Source of the DNA: Sphingomonas abietis
Lineage (GTDB): Bacteria; Pseudomonadota; Alphaproteobacteria; Sphingomonadales; Sphingomonadaceae
Length of the DNA: 64,000 nt
NCBI RefSeq assembly: GCF_027625475.1
Contig: NZ_CP115174.1
Coordinates: 2,019,001-2,083,000, forward strand
Direction: 5' to 3'
The notes under the pieces are model-generated. The model saw only the letters and a program-made list of their open reading frames with translations. It was not told the DNA's origin and did no database searches. This document shows, piece after piece, positions 1 to 9,127 of the stretch. Each line of letters starts with the position of its first letter. Within the stretch, counting starts at the first letter, position 1. A program made the translations under genes and the position numbers.

Positions 1-43
1 GCCGTCGCGGCTCCTCCGACGAGATCATACGGGGGCGGGCCCC

Positions 44-793
44 TCATTGTCCGAGGAAAGCACGCAGCGCGCCATGCAGCCAAGGATAGAAATCTTCGGC
101 GCGGCCGCTCAGCCTAGATTTCAGGTCGCGTGTCTGCTCGTCCGCAAGCACCTCAAGCGCGCCGGATGCAATGCCGTCATAGGCTTGGGCGACGACGATG
201 GCCGGACTAGTCTTGGGCACATCGAAATGGGCCGCCATCGGCGTGTCGATCATGCCGACCAATAGACCCATCACATGGGTGCCCTGGGCTTCCAGCGCGA
301 AGCGTAGTCCGTTCGTCGCGGACCAGGCCGCAGCCTTCGACGCGGCATAGACCGTCGGGAGGCTGACCCAGACGGAGGACGAAAGGATATTGACCAATGT
401 GCCGCCGCCATTGGCTGCCAGGATCGGCGCGAAAGCGTTGGCAACGCGCAGTGTCCCGAAGAAATTGGTCTCGAAAATGCGATGGGCCTCGTCTTCCGGC
501 CCAAAGAGGGTGTCACCCGTCGGCGCGATCGCGGCGTTGTTGATGAGCAGATCGACGTCGGGCGCCGCTACGGCGGCCTGTGCGACCGCGTCCGCATCGA
601 TGATGTCCAACGATAGCGGTTCGACGCGCGCGTCGGACCAGTCCCGCGGTTTGCGCGCCGCCGCATAAACCTTTGACGCACCGCGTTCGAGCGCTTGCAG
701 CACGAATTGCTCACCCAGCCCGCCATTGGCGCCCGTGACCAAGACGGTACGACCGCCGAGCGAGAGGGGCGGCTTGCTATCGGGTGCGTTCAT
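44..793 (-). CDS. SDR family NAD(P)-dependent oxidoreductase
   Basis: A 249-residue classical short-chain dehydrogenase/reductase. The Rossmann glycine motif TGANGGLG is at residues 20-27, the structural NNAA motif at 85-88, and the catalytic Ser(138-140)-Tyr149-x3-Lys153 set (YAASK) is intact, so the enzyme should be active. The substrate cannot be read from sequence. It is transcribed divergently from the TetR-family gene at 870 with only 76 bp between them, the usual arrangement when the regulator controls the neighbouring oxidoreductase; that link is inference. Family call is secure. Confidence 0.93.
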   Translation of the reverse strand: MNAPDSKPPLSLGGRTVLVTGANGGLGEQFVLQALERGASKVYAAARKPRDWSDARVEPLSLDIIDADAVAQAAVAAPDVDLLINNAAIAPTGDTLFGPEDEAHRIFETNFFGTLRVANAFAPILAANGGGTLVNILSSSVWVSLPTVYAASKAAAWSATNGLRFALEAQGTHVMGLLVGMIDTPMAAHFDVPKTSPAIVVAQAYDGIASGALEVLADEQTRDLKSRLSGRAEDFYPWLHGALRAFLGQ

Positions 794-815
794 GATCTAC
801 TCCGAATCAAAGTGG

Positions 816-849
816 GGGGTGGCCCCGTATTTATCCGGGGAGAATCCCC
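816..849. promoter_or_regulatory. Candidate operator between SDR and TetR genes
   Basis: Two short inverted repeats lie in the divergent intergenic region: GGGG-TGG-CCCC at 816-826 and GGGG-AGAAT-CCCC at 837-849. TetR regulators usually bind palindromes in such a gap, so these are candidate operators. There is no direct evidence of binding. Confidence 0.3.
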
Positions 850-869
850 ACATCGTCAAGGTTGAATCC

Positions 870-1451
870 ATGGGTGTCGATCTTAGTGCCCCGCCTTCAC
901 GTCCCATGCGGGCGGATGCTCGCCGCAACCGCGAGGCCATTTTGGCTGCGGCGCGTGGTGCCTTTGCCTCGGAGGGAGTTCTCGCCTCGCTTGATGGGAT
1001 CGCGATCAAGGCTGGCGTAGGAAACGCGACGCTCTACCGTAACTTCCCGACGCGCGAGGATTTGCTGGCGGCAGTGATGGAAGCCGATCTTGCCGACGCG
1101 CAGGCTCATGCGGCGACCTTGCTGCGCGACCATCCGCCGCGCGAGGCACTGGCCGAATGGCTGATCTGGCTCACTTGGCACCTGCGTATTTGGCACGATC
1201 TGCCGCAGTGCGTAGCCGAAGCTCAGACAGCGACCGGCGCATCCAAGAATCCTGCGGTATCCCTTCTTGTCGAGGAAACCGCCAATCTGGTTGAGCGCGC
1301 GCGCGCCGCAGGCATGGCGCTCAATGCAGTTTCCGCTAATGAGGTGTTCGAACTGATCACGGCGCTGTCATGGGCTGTGGACCGTTTCGGTGATGACGAG
1401 ACCGCAGCGCGTCGGCGGGTTGAGCTGGCGACAGTAGGAATTTTCACCTGA
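870..1451 (+). CDS. TetR/AcrR family transcriptional regulator
   Basis: A 193-residue TetR repressor. The N-terminal helix-turn-helix is typical: ILAAARGAFASEG, then IAIKAGVGNATLYRNFPTRE. The C-terminal part is helical and ligand-binding, with no recognised signature. The ATG at 870 was preferred because the in-frame extension back to 726 overlaps the divergent SDR gene; an AAGG lies a few bases upstream of 870. Likely regulates itself and the SDR gene (inference from divergent layout). Confidence 0.9.
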   Translation: MGVDLSAPPSRPMRADARRNREAILAAARGAFASEGVLASLDGIAIKAGVGNATLYRNFPTREDLLAAVMEADLADAQAHAATLLRDHPPREALAEWLIWLTWHLRIWHDLPQCVAEAQTATGASKNPAVSLLVEETANLVERARAAGMALNAVSANEVFELITALSWAVDRFGDDETAARRRVELATVGIFT

Positions 1452-1773
1452 CGGCGCTGGCGGTTGGTTTTCTGCCTTTCGGGAGTGCGTCCAATGCCGG
1501 CCGTTCCGAAAGCTATCAGGCGGCTTCTATAGCTGCCCTTAGTTCATTCGCTTGCGATCGTCATTCGGCGCGCAGATGAGGGCGATAAGCGCTGCGTGAT
1601 CGATGTCACGCCGGACCGCTCCGAGCCGCGACGTCCCCGCCTGCCCCGCTAGCAGCGTCGCCCGCGGCCTGCGCCGGAGCGGTCCTTCGACCATTCCGAC
1701 GATTGACTCTCTCGCAGGCAGCAAGCGATTGATGCCATGCGTCGGTGGGGACCGACCAACCTATGGGGGTTTC
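1452..1773. other. Intergenic region without recognised gene
   Basis: 322 bp between the TetR stop and the secreted-protein start. An open frame runs upstream from the 1774 gene but carries no recognisable protein feature before the signal peptide. A 61-codon minus-strand frame (1539-1724) is not recognised. Confidence 0.4.
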
Positions 1774-2622
1774 ATGAAGACGATGTTGGCGCTGGTCGCC
1801 GCTGCGACGCTAGCGAACCAGGCCGCCGCGGCCGATTTGATCCTGTATCCGGTGCAAACCGGATCGGAGACCATCCGCTATCGCACGGGCATTCCGACGC
1901 TGAACATCGAGACATCGAGCGGATCGGTGACCGTCACGCCGCTGCCGCTCGATCATAATCACGCAACGTTTGGGGTCGCGGTCTACAACAAGGGCGACAA
2001 CTCGGTGAACTTCGGCATCGAGAATGTCACCGCGTCCATCGGAACCCAGACTCTGCCGGTGCTGAGCCGTGAGGAACTGCAAAAGCGCGCGAAGAGCCGG
2101 GCTGCCTGGTCAATGGTTGGCCTCGCCGTGCTCTCAGGCGTGGCCGCGGCTGCTGTGTCGACCGCGCACACCACCGATCACTCCTACGGCAACGTGCGGA
2201 CGCCGCATGGCACCTACTCATGGTCAGCAAGCTATCGCGACAACTCGATCGGCGCGGCGGCGGCCGGTGCCACCATCGCTGCGGGGACGGCGGGGATCAT
2301 CGGTATTCAGAACCGACTCGACTACACCCTCGGAACGCTGGCGACCGACATTGTCCAAACGACGACTATCGACCCCGATAACACCTATGGCGGCATCGTT
2401 GTGGTCGAGAAGCCGTCGGGCATGGGACTACCCTACGACGTCACGCTCACGATGCACTTCAACGGGACGGATTATCCGTTCACGTTCCGCATGACTGAGC
2501 AGGGCAAGAACAAGCCGCCTGCGTTCACCGATGCCGCGCTCGGCAACCGTCCGCGGCTACAGCAAGCGACGGCAGCGCCCGCGGGACCAATCGCAGCGCC
2601 CGCAAGCAAGCCCGCGTCGTAG
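1774..2622 (+). CDS. Secreted protein of unknown function
   Basis: A 282-residue protein with a clear Sec signal peptide: MKT, a hydrophobic stretch, then QAAAA-DL with probable cleavage near residue 20. This fixes the start at ATG 1774 rather than the upstream in-frame start at 1603. The mature part has a beta-rich N-terminal segment, two short alanine/glycine-rich hydrophobic segments (about residues 113-130 and 155-175), and a C-terminal domain ending in a proline/alanine tail. I do not recognise the family. It probably acts in the periplasm or envelope. It converges on the gene at 2625 with a 2-bp gap. Confidence 0.65.
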   Translation: MKTMLALVAAATLANQAAAADLILYPVQTGSETIRYRTGIPTLNIETSSGSVTVTPLPLDHNHATFGVAVYNKGDNSVNFGIENVTASIGTQTLPVLSREELQKRAKSRAAWSMVGLAVLSGVAAAAVSTAHTTDHSYGNVRTPHGTYSWSASYRDNSIGAAAAGATIAAGTAGIIGIQNRLDYTLGTLATDIVQTTTIDPDNTYGGIVVVEKPSGMGLPYDVTLTMHFNGTDYPFTFRMTEQGKNKPPAFTDAALGNRPRLQQATAAPAGPIAAPASKPAS

Positions 2623-2624
2623 CC

Positions 2625-3032
2625 TCAGTCGGTCGCGGTTTCCGGCAGTCGACCACCGCCGGCTGCGTCGAGTTCGTAGGGAAAGCACTTGCGTCCAACC
2701 ATGCGCGTCCACTTTGCCGCAGCCTTCTTGTTCATGGGATGCCGGTAGTGAATTCCAATATTCCGATTGCCGTCGACATCCGTGATGTCAAAATAGAGCG
2801 TCGGATGTCCCATAAAGATCGAGTTGGGATACTTGATAGTTTCGATGGAAAGTCCGCCCGTGCCGATCGGCTCCGTTTTAACGACCATCGACCCCATCTT
2901 CTTCTCAATACACGAAATGAGCACATCGCCTGACTGAGCCGACGGGATGTTGAGCCCCGTTTCGTGCGGCGGCGGCGCGTCGGCTGACAGGACCGCTCCA
3001 GCAACGATTGCAAATGCTACGATTTTCTTCAT
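2625..3032 (-). CDS. Small exported hypothetical protein
   Basis: A 135-residue protein beginning MKKIVAFAIVAGAVLSADA, a typical signal peptide. ATG 3032 was chosen over the longer frame to 3086 because a strong AGGGAGGGG Shine-Dalgarno sits just upstream. The mature part holds two cysteines (SCIEKK and RKCFPYE) that could form a disulfide, and a beta-rich core. Family not recognised; probably periplasmic. It is convergent with the secreted protein at 1774-2622. Confidence 0.65.
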   Translation of the reverse strand: MKKIVAFAIVAGAVLSADAPPPHETGLNIPSAQSGDVLISCIEKKMGSMVVKTEPIGTGGLSIETIKYPNSIFMGHPTLYFDITDVDGNRNIGIHYRHPMNKKAAAKWTRMVGRKCFPYELDAAGGGRLPETATD

Positions 3033-3170
3033 GACCCCTCCCTGCGCCGGATCCCCATCCGGCCTCCCTGTTCTGGCTGATAGCATTATCAGCCGTCAAT
3101 CGCCGGAATCTTGCTGGCAGCTTAGGCTCATGCCAGCACTGTCCGGGGCAGAGGGATCGCAGGTGGCACC

Positions 3171-3356
3171 ATGAAGGAACCAGCCGGATTGATGGATCGC
3201 CTGCGCGATGGTCGTCCAAGCGCCGCCGACCTTGCGTTCGTCGAACATCGGCTCAGCACAGCCACTAGTCACAGCGAGATCAAGGTGCTTGATCGATTGA
3301 AGGCGCGGATCCGCGAAACGATGCAGAGAAGCACGGACGGCGGACGACCGCGGTGA
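3171..3356 (+). CDS. Small hypothetical protein
   Basis: A 61-residue, charged, probably helical protein with no recognised domain. Its stop overlaps the start of the next gene (GTGA at 3353-3356), which suggests translational coupling and supports both small genes being real. Confidence 0.45.
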   Translation: MKEPAGLMDRLRDGRPSAADLAFVEHRLSTATSHSEIKVLDRLKARIRETMQRSTDGGRPR

Positions 3357-3610
3357 AACACCGGCTGATGAAGCGATGGATCCAATTCGCGTCGGTTGCT
3401 TTAGCCTTTATCGCCTTCTGGACGGCATGGCTCTCGCTCACAGGTTTGGTGGCGATCATTCATGGCGATTGCTGGGTAGGGCAGTCCGGTCATCCAAACA
3501 TTATCCGCGCGTGCATTAAGCAGAAGCAGGCGCTGATAGGCATGACATTGCTCATCGACGTAGCCGTCTATGCCGGAGGTCTAAGGTTAACCCGGAGAAG
3601 CCGTCCCTAG
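3353..3610 (+). CDS. Small membrane protein
   Basis: An 85-residue protein with two hydrophobic segments (about residues 12-35 and 60-78) separated by a loop with two cysteines (DCWVG and RACIK). The GTG start overlaps the TGA of the upstream gene. Function unknown. Confidence 0.5.
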   Translation: MKHRLMKRWIQFASVALAFIAFWTAWLSLTGLVAIIHGDCWVGQSGHPNIIRACIKQKQALIGMTLLIDVAVYAGGLRLTRRSRP

Positions 3611-3647
3611 CTGCGGGCTTGCTATCGTCGCTCTCTCTGCCACGCCT

Positions 3648-3914
3648 TCAAAGCCAGCTCGATACGCCACCGTGGTGCGAACAGGTCCCCTGATGGTGCT
3701 CGCTGAAGCTCCACGATCCATCACCACATCGGGCGCTAGCGCCAGTCGGCCGGTTTGACGAACGCACGGGGCGGTGCACCCGGTGGCCGCTTACATTGGT
3801 GTAATAGGCGTCGCCGTAGCCATAAGACGCGACGCTATGACTCCGCCGCGCCATCGAGCCGGTGGCCGGGACGAGCGCCACAACGAGCGCAACCGCGGTC
3901 AGCAATTTCTTCAT
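3648..3914 (-). CDS. Secreted DUF3761-like protein
   Basis: An 88-residue protein with a signal peptide (MKKLLTAVALVVALVPATG). The compact C-terminal domain carries VHRPV, CGDGSWSFS and GTCSHHGGV motifs. The paired cysteines and SHHGGV ending are the pattern of the DUF3761 family of small exported proteins. Function of the family is not established. Likely periplasmic or extracellular. Confidence 0.75.
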   Translation of the reverse strand: MKKLLTAVALVVALVPATGSMARRSHSVASYGYGDAYYTNVSGHRVHRPVRSSNRPTGASARCGDGSWSFSEHHQGTCSHHGGVSSWL

Positions 3915-4408
3915 TATGCCCCCCTATCTGACGAAGCCTAAGCTCTCGGCGGCTTCAGCGTCAAACCCGCCGCAATCTTACGTTCCGGCCGAGCCAGTCG
4001 CCCCCACCACCACTGCCACGGTTGCCGCTGGCGCGACCGATGAGCAGAAGGCGCGCGAGCGGACGTCCGAGAGCCTTTCGAATAATGACCTGAACTGGTC
4101 GAGTGTCGCCGATATGAGCCAGCGGGGGCAAGGGCAGCAGTGCGCCCATTGCCGTCGTTGCCGCGCCCCGTGGTGCGTCCTAACTGCTGACCGTCTGCTT
4201 CACACCCATTGGCCGCACGACAACGGCTTCGGCATGATCAAACTTGGTGGATACCGGACTGACAGTTTTGGAACGCCCGCCTAGAATAAGCGGTCGTTCG
4301 TTCGGACGCATACGGCCCGAGTCGGCCATCTGCGCCGAGGTGTTGCGCTGGCTCAACCCATCGAAGAAGAATAGTTGAAGCGGCGCTGAAGTCGTAAGTT
4401 CTGACGGT
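3915..4408. other. Gap with no recognised gene
   Basis: 494 bp between the DUF3761 gene and the end of the ABC ATPase gene. Both strands hold only short frames without recognisable motifs. It marks the junction between the small-protein region and the conflict-system operon, but I found no terminal repeat. Confidence 0.4.
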
Positions 4409-6544
4409 TCAAGCGGCGATCACGCTCTCGGCGGACGCCTGCGCCGCCTCGACTGTGCGCATGACCGGGCCTTCGCGGCTCCAGCTTTCGAAGACTATGG
4501 TCATCATGCGCTCATCTGGTCGCACCGGCCGCAGCTTGCGCTGGAGCAGGCCGACGAGCCGCTCCTCGTGCGTGGAGACGATGATCTGCCGGTGGGCGCG
4601 GAAGCGCCGCATTACGTCGACAAGCCCCAGCAGGTTGATCGAGTCCAGGCTCTGCAGGGGGTCGTCGAGGATTGTCACGCCTAACCGGAGACTGGGGAGG
4701 GCGAGGTTCATGGCGAGGAAGAGAGACACTGCGAACGAGTTCATCTGCGAGCTGGACAGCAGCGGACCGGCGTCATGAGAGGGCGCGCCGGCGTCGGGAT
4801 CTGCGATGCCCACGTCCAGCTTGCCGTGACCACGCTCCATTCCGGCGACGATCTGCGTCACGCGGAAGGTGGGATGCGGGTCGATGCGGCTGTAGATCCT
4901 CTGGAACAGCGGAGCGATCTGGGTGATCTGCCTGGCCGTTACCGCCAGCGAAGCGTCCCGCAGGCCATCGATGATCTTGCCGGAAAGGACCTTTGTGGCC
5001 TCCTCGCCGGCGATCCGGCTGTTCGCCGCATCCAGCCGTCCAGTGACCTGCACGCGTTCCGCGGCGAGTTCTTCCCGCTGGCGCTGCTCGCCCAGCCGCA
5101 GAACCTGCAGGGAGAGGCGCTCGCCATCGGCGATCAGCCCGGCCATGATCTCAAGCGTCTCTGCGATCGCGCCTGCGCGCTCGCGCAGGGCAGCGGCGGC
5201 GTCACTGGTGCCGTCTATCCCGAGATCCGAAAGTCTGGCCGTCATTATCGAGCGCCGAGCCTCTCGCTCGCGTACATCGTTTTCCAGGCGCCTTAGATCT
5301 TCCCGAACGAGGTTCAGCAGGACCTGGACCGCGCCGCGCTCTTCGGTCAGTGGGGCCAGCCGGTCGGTAACGCCGGTCTGGGCGACGTCCGATACGGCTT
5401 CGATGAGCGCGTGCAGATGCGCGATCGTATGTCCGACGTCGTGGGTCTGTTGGCACACGGGGCAGTGGTCGCCGAGGTCCTGAAGGGCAAGCCTCGCCAT
5501 TGTCGCTGCGCGTTGCGCGCGATCGGCTGCCTCGACCTGCGCCTGACGTTCCACGGCAAGCCGGGCGTTTTCCGTTCGGATGGCCTTCTCAGCGGCGTCC
5601 AGCTGCCCGATGAGATCGGCCTCATCTCGACGCAGCTTCTCGACGCCCAAGTCGGATGTCTCGACGACAGAGAGTTCGGGAAGCTGCTCGACGAGGCTGC
5701 GGGTCGTGCCGAGATCGCGTTCGAGCCTGTTGCGCTCGGCCTCCAGCGTCTTGATGAAGCGATCCAGCCGGGCAGGTGTCGTCGGCGCGCCGTCGGGACC
5801 GAACCTGGCCTCGCCCAGTAGCGCGACTGCCCTCTGGAAGAGTGCACTCGAGGCCTGGCGCGCATCGTCGCTTGCGACGGTGCCCCCGTCGGACAGGCGG
5901 GTGATGTGTTCATCGATCTGCGCGACCCGCAACGCCAACGGTTCCACCTCGTCCCGTCGGAACGTGGTGGTACTTGCCGACCAGGACCGCCGGCTCTTCT
6001 CGAGGGCAGCTTGGAGTTCGATCACCGCACCCGCGCCGATCACCTCGCTGACGAGGGCGAAACGCTCCGCCGCGCTGTCGTCGTCGATGAACTGGCGGAC
6101 GAGATCCTGTTGGAGGTAGACCCCGCGCGTGAGCACGCGATTCAGTGCGTCCCGGGCGCCGACCCGATCCTTCAGGTGAGGGAGGAGCAGGTTGCAGAGC
6201 TGCTGTACGGCAGCCGCCTGCTCGTAATCCCCATCGCCGATCCGAAGCCGCACGAAGTCGTCCGACCCGCCGTCCGTCGCACGCGTCAGAACGACGTCGC
6301 CATCCTCGCCGGACATGGTCAGTTCGACGCGCGCACGTCCTTCGCGTGCATACATCGAGACGGGCGTGCCACGGTTTGAGAAACGCGCGATCGTGCCGGC
6401 CAGCGCCCAGAGGATGGCGTCCAGGAGCGAGGTCTTGCCGACGCCGTTGGGCCCCTGGAGGAGGATGACGTCGGCGTCGAGATCGATCGTCGCCTGACGG
6501 CCGAACGCCCTGAACCCCTCGATCGTGATCGACTTGAGTCTCAT
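4409..6544 (-). CDS. Rad50/SMC-like ABC ATPase of a three-gene conflict system
   Basis: A 711-residue SMC/Rad50-type ATPase. Walker A GPNGVGKT is at residues 31-38, followed by a long coiled coil. The zinc-hook CPVC (C361, C364) sits at the coil apex, then a second coil, an ABC signature LSSSQ, and a Walker B/D-loop ILDDPLQSLD near residue 635. ATG 6544 is preferred over the longer frame to 6844 because it forms an ATGA overlap with the stop of the gene at 6541 and matches the normal family N-terminus (MRLKSITIEGF). It is last in an operon with the 197-residue protein and the SIR2-like protein. It presumably senses or remodels nucleic acid and licenses the effector; family assignment is solid, the role is inference. 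Confidence 0.85.
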   Translation of the reverse strand: MRLKSITIEGFRAFGRQATIDLDADVILLQGPNGVGKTSLLDAILWALAGTIARFSNRGTPVSMYAREGRARVELTMSGEDGDVVLTRATDGGSDDFVRLRIGDGDYEQAAAVQQLCNLLLPHLKDRVGARDALNRVLTRGVYLQQDLVRQFIDDDSAAERFALVSEVIGAGAVIELQAALEKSRRSWSASTTTFRRDEVEPLALRVAQIDEHITRLSDGGTVASDDARQASSALFQRAVALLGEARFGPDGAPTTPARLDRFIKTLEAERNRLERDLGTTRSLVEQLPELSVVETSDLGVEKLRRDEADLIGQLDAAEKAIRTENARLAVERQAQVEAADRAQRAATMARLALQDLGDHCPVCQQTHDVGHTIAHLHALIEAVSDVAQTGVTDRLAPLTEERGAVQVLLNLVREDLRRLENDVREREARRSIMTARLSDLGIDGTSDAAAALRERAGAIAETLEIMAGLIADGERLSLQVLRLGEQRQREELAAERVQVTGRLDAANSRIAGEEATKVLSGKIIDGLRDASLAVTARQITQIAPLFQRIYSRIDPHPTFRVTQIVAGMERGHGKLDVGIADPDAGAPSHDAGPLLSSSQMNSFAVSLFLAMNLALPSLRLGVTILDDPLQSLDSINLLGLVDVMRRFRAHRQIIVSTHEERLVGLLQRKLRPVRPDERMMTIVFESWSREGPVMRTVEAAQASAESVIAA

Positions 6545-7134
6545 CGTCCGCCGCCGCTTTCGTGAAGCCGCTCCAGCGGCGGTTCGCCATCGCGGTACGC
6601 ATCGACGACGATCTTCAGCTTGGCTCGATCGACCGTCTTGGCCATGAGTTCCGGCAACGCGTCGAGGACGTCCTCCAGGGCCGCCAGGTCGCCCGGCAGC
6701 TCGAGCGGGAGCAGAAGGTCCAACACGCGCGCGACGTCGGCGCTGGTCCGGAGCCTTCCGCCCGTCGCGACGATCTTGCGCACCCTGGAGGTATCGCGCT
6801 CGATCCGGTCCGCGTCGAGGCGGTCTGCGGGCTCCCCGGCGCACAGGAGGACAAGGTAGCCGTCCCAGGCCTTTGGGGCGGAGCGGGAGAGGCGGCGCGC
6901 CAGCAGGTCGACGAGGTCGGCCTGAGCTTCGGCCCAGTCCCTTTCGACCTGTTGCCAGGTCTCGAATGCCACGACGGAGACCACGCTGTAGGCGTCCTCG
7001 GCCAACAGGGCCTGGTCCCCGAGCCTCTTCATGTCCGTCATGTCGCGCACGACGCGGTAGCCGTTGAGCGAAAGGGTCTCGCTGGCCAATGCGATCATCG
7101 ACGAGGCGGACAGCGAGGAGCCGTCAAGCGACAT
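6541..7134 (-). CDS. Middle component of the SIR2/ABC three-gene system (hypothetical)
   Basis: A 197-residue protein without recognised catalytic motifs: a mixed alpha/beta N-terminal half (YSVVSVVAFETW, DGYLVLLCAG) and a helical C-terminal half with a leucine-rich ELPGDLAALEDVLDALPEL stretch. It starts 11 bp inside the SIR2 gene and its stop overlaps the ATPase start (ATGA), so all three are translationally coupled. Position and size match the small middle component (MC) of ABC-3C conflict systems, but I cannot show sequence homology to a named MC family. Confidence 0.6.
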   Translation of the reverse strand: MSLDGSSLSASSMIALASETLSLNGYRVVRDMTDMKRLGDQALLAEDAYSVVSVVAFETWQQVERDWAEAQADLVDLLARRLSRSAPKAWDGYLVLLCAGEPADRLDADRIERDTSRVRKIVATGGRLRTSADVARVLDLLLPLELPGDLAALEDVLDALPELMAKTVDRAKLKIVVDAYRDGEPPLERLHESGGGR

Positions 7135-8518
7135 TCAACAGCCCTCCGATTCGATCGATGTAGTGAGGATCGTTGGCCGAAACCAGCAGCGGGCCGACGA
7201 GGCCGCCGATGATGTCGTCTGGCTCTTCGTCCGCAATGAGATCGATGTGATCGAAGGCCGGGGCGGCGTCGATCAGGCCCCCGATCAGCACGATGTCGAC
7301 CGGCATGGGTGAATTGTCGGCAATGGCGGCGCAGATCGTCTTTGCGCGGGTCTCGACGGCGGCCATGCGCCGAACGCCACGACCAGAGGCGAGCACGAGC
7401 TGTGCGACCGGCTGGCCGTCTCGCCGCAGCGTCCAGGTCCCGGCGGGTGTCGGTTCCGCATCGAGGCCGAAGTTTTCGGCGGCGCGAACCAGCCGGAGCA
7501 TTGGCTCAGAGATGAATTCGTCGTCGTGATCGGAGTGTGGCCGGTAGAGCTTGTCGCAGTCCAGATCGGCGAACGCGCGCATCTTGCCGAGCGTTAGCAG
7601 CGAATGGCCACCGAGCTTGGCGGCCATGCCGGCGAACCGCTGGAGGTCATCCTCGTTGTGATCGTTCTCCGACAGGAGGGCGTGGCCGTTATACGAAAGC
7701 GCGTCGACCTGGCGGGCGGCGATGCGCTCCGCAAGCCTCGTGACCACGGCGTCCCAGGATCCCTGGATGTAGCGCTGTGCGGCTATGCCGAGTTGAGCCG
7801 CGAAGCCGCTCTGGGCGAAGGGGACGACGTCTGCTTGGTAGAGAGCCTTGTTACCTCCGAGAGCGCCTTGGATCATCGCCATCGTCGCCGTGAGGACGGG
7901 AGCCGCCGATCCGAGGCCGGCGAAGAGGACGGTCGGCGCCGCCAGGACTTGCTGGGCTACGACTTGATGCCATTGACCGATCCACTCGCCGTCCATGACC
8001 TCCGTCCGGAGGACGAGCTGGTCGGGGGCGCTGTTCGCGTTCCCGTGAAGTTGAACCAGCGCCGCACGGATGGGCACCGGCTCGTTCACAGTTGCCACTG
8101 TTGCGATCGCCACACCGAGTTCGGCAGCGGCGTTCTGGACTGCGAGATCGAAGTTCAGTGACAGGACGTGGCTGATGGCGCCTTCGGCCATCAGTGCCAC
8201 CAGCAGCTTGTAACCGGGATTGGGCTTGGCAAGCCGCATTCGGGTAATCGGGAAGCATTGGACCAGTTCGGCTTGGCTGTTGCCGCACAGCTGGAAGACG
8301 AGCGTGGCCAATGCAGCCAAATCACTGGGATCTTGGCATTGGTTCGCCTGAAGGCGGCCGTTCAGCACCAGTTGGTGCTCGACATCCCGCGACAGCTCTC
8401 CGGCGAGCGGGATACTTGTCGGGGCGCCCCTCGAACAGCCGGCACCGATCACGAGCGCGACCTGTCCGCCGCCGGGGGCGGACAGACTTTGCAGCAGTTC
8501 TGCCGGTACTGTGGCCAA
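7124..8518 (-). CDS. SIR2-like domain protein, putative NAD-consuming effector
   Basis: An SIR2-fold protein of about 464 residues from TTG 8518 (503 if started at TTG 8635; neither has a good ribosome-binding site, so the start is uncertain). In 503-residue numbering the NAD-binding GAGCS loop is at 64-68, the SLNFD motif at 159-163 supplies the Asn and Asp of the active site, and QLHGN at 195-199 supplies the conserved His197. The remaining C-terminal ~250 residues are unassigned. Bacterial defence SIR2 proteins deplete NAD+ to abort infection; here it is first in an operon with the middle protein and the Rad50-like ATPase, consistent with an effector controlled by them (inference). Confidence 0.75.
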   Translation of the reverse strand: MATVPAELLQSLSAPGGGQVALVIGAGCSRGAPTSIPLAGELSRDVEHQLVLNGRLQANQCQDPSDLAALATLVFQLCGNSQAELVQCFPITRMRLAKPNPGYKLLVALMAEGAISHVLSLNFDLAVQNAAAELGVAIATVATVNEPVPIRAALVQLHGNANSAPDQLVLRTEVMDGEWIGQWHQVVAQQVLAAPTVLFAGLGSAAPVLTATMAMIQGALGGNKALYQADVVPFAQSGFAAQLGIAAQRYIQGSWDAVVTRLAERIAARQVDALSYNGHALLSENDHNEDDLQRFAGMAAKLGGHSLLTLGKMRAFADLDCDKLYRPHSDHDDEFISEPMLRLVRAAENFGLDAEPTPAGTWTLRRDGQPVAQLVLASGRGVRRMAAVETRAKTICAAIADNSPMPVDIVLIGGLIDAAPAFDHIDLIADEEPDDIIGGLVGPLLVSANDPHYIDRIGGLLNVA

Positions 8519-8973
8519 GGAAAATCCGGAAAGATGGGGACGACGACTTCGTAGCGTTGTCCGGCGCGGTGTGCATCCTGAATTTTGCCCGAACTCCTTC
8601 CGACTGTTTGCCGCTCCGATCCTCGTCTCCTCCAATCAGATCGATGCCCGGAAACATTACCGCTCAGCAAAAGACGGTCGATCCGGAGCCCCGCGTCCCG
8701 CACGTACGACGGGGTGGAGCATCAAGCCACCAGGCGGTCGCGTTGCAAAAAGCTGGCTCCGTTCATGAATGAATGGTCGAAGTCGAGGAACCGCAATTGG
8801 CCGGCGAGCGGCAGGAAGTGGGTCATCACGTCAGCGGCAGGCATCATTGGCACTGTCGCGAAGCACATCGCCAGCGAAGGCGCGAACGGCCGCTATCCTG
8901 AATCGCCCTGGCAAGAGCAGTCAGCCAGCAATCGGCCAGGTCCGGTCATCGGAACCCGCGCTAAGGCCGGTCG
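8519..8973. other. Upstream region of the SIR2 operon
   Basis: About 455 bp between the downstream RHH gene and the preferred SIR2 start. An in-frame extension of the SIR2 frame reaches 8635, but it is arginine-rich and does not look like protein. No other coding signal or clear promoter was found. Confidence 0.35.
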
Positions 8974-9126
8974 CTATTCGTCTTTCAGTGCGCCATCCAG
9001 CAGGCGCCGGACGGCCTCTGCGCGAGACGGTAAATCCGCCTGCTTCCGACGCCAATTGTCCACCCGCGCGAGCAAGCTAGGCTCGGCAGAGAAAATGAAG
9101 CGGACGGATTTCAATTCCACTGACAT
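8974..9126 (-). CDS. Ribbon-helix-helix DNA-binding protein
   Basis: A 50-residue protein starting at ATG 9126 (MSVELKSVRFIFS); the 63-residue version uses a TTG inside the promoter region. The order is a beta strand (KSVRFIFS), helix A (LLARVDNWRRKQ), a turn (ADLPSRA) and helix B (EAVRRLLDGALK), the standard RHH fold of Arc/MetJ-type repressors and antitoxins. It likely binds the palindrome just upstream and represses itself. No toxin partner is adjacent, so it may regulate the neighbouring conflict operon or mobilisation genes. Confidence 0.75.
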   Translation of the reverse strand: MSVELKSVRFIFSAEPSLLARVDNWRRKQADLPSRAEAVRRLLDGALKDE

Positions 9127-9127
9127 A

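Noticed and set aside
3280..3300. Inverted repeat GATCAAG-GTG-CTTGATC looking like an FNR box
   Set aside because: It lies inside a small coding sequence and has half-site orientation and spacing unlike TTGAT-N4-ATCAA.
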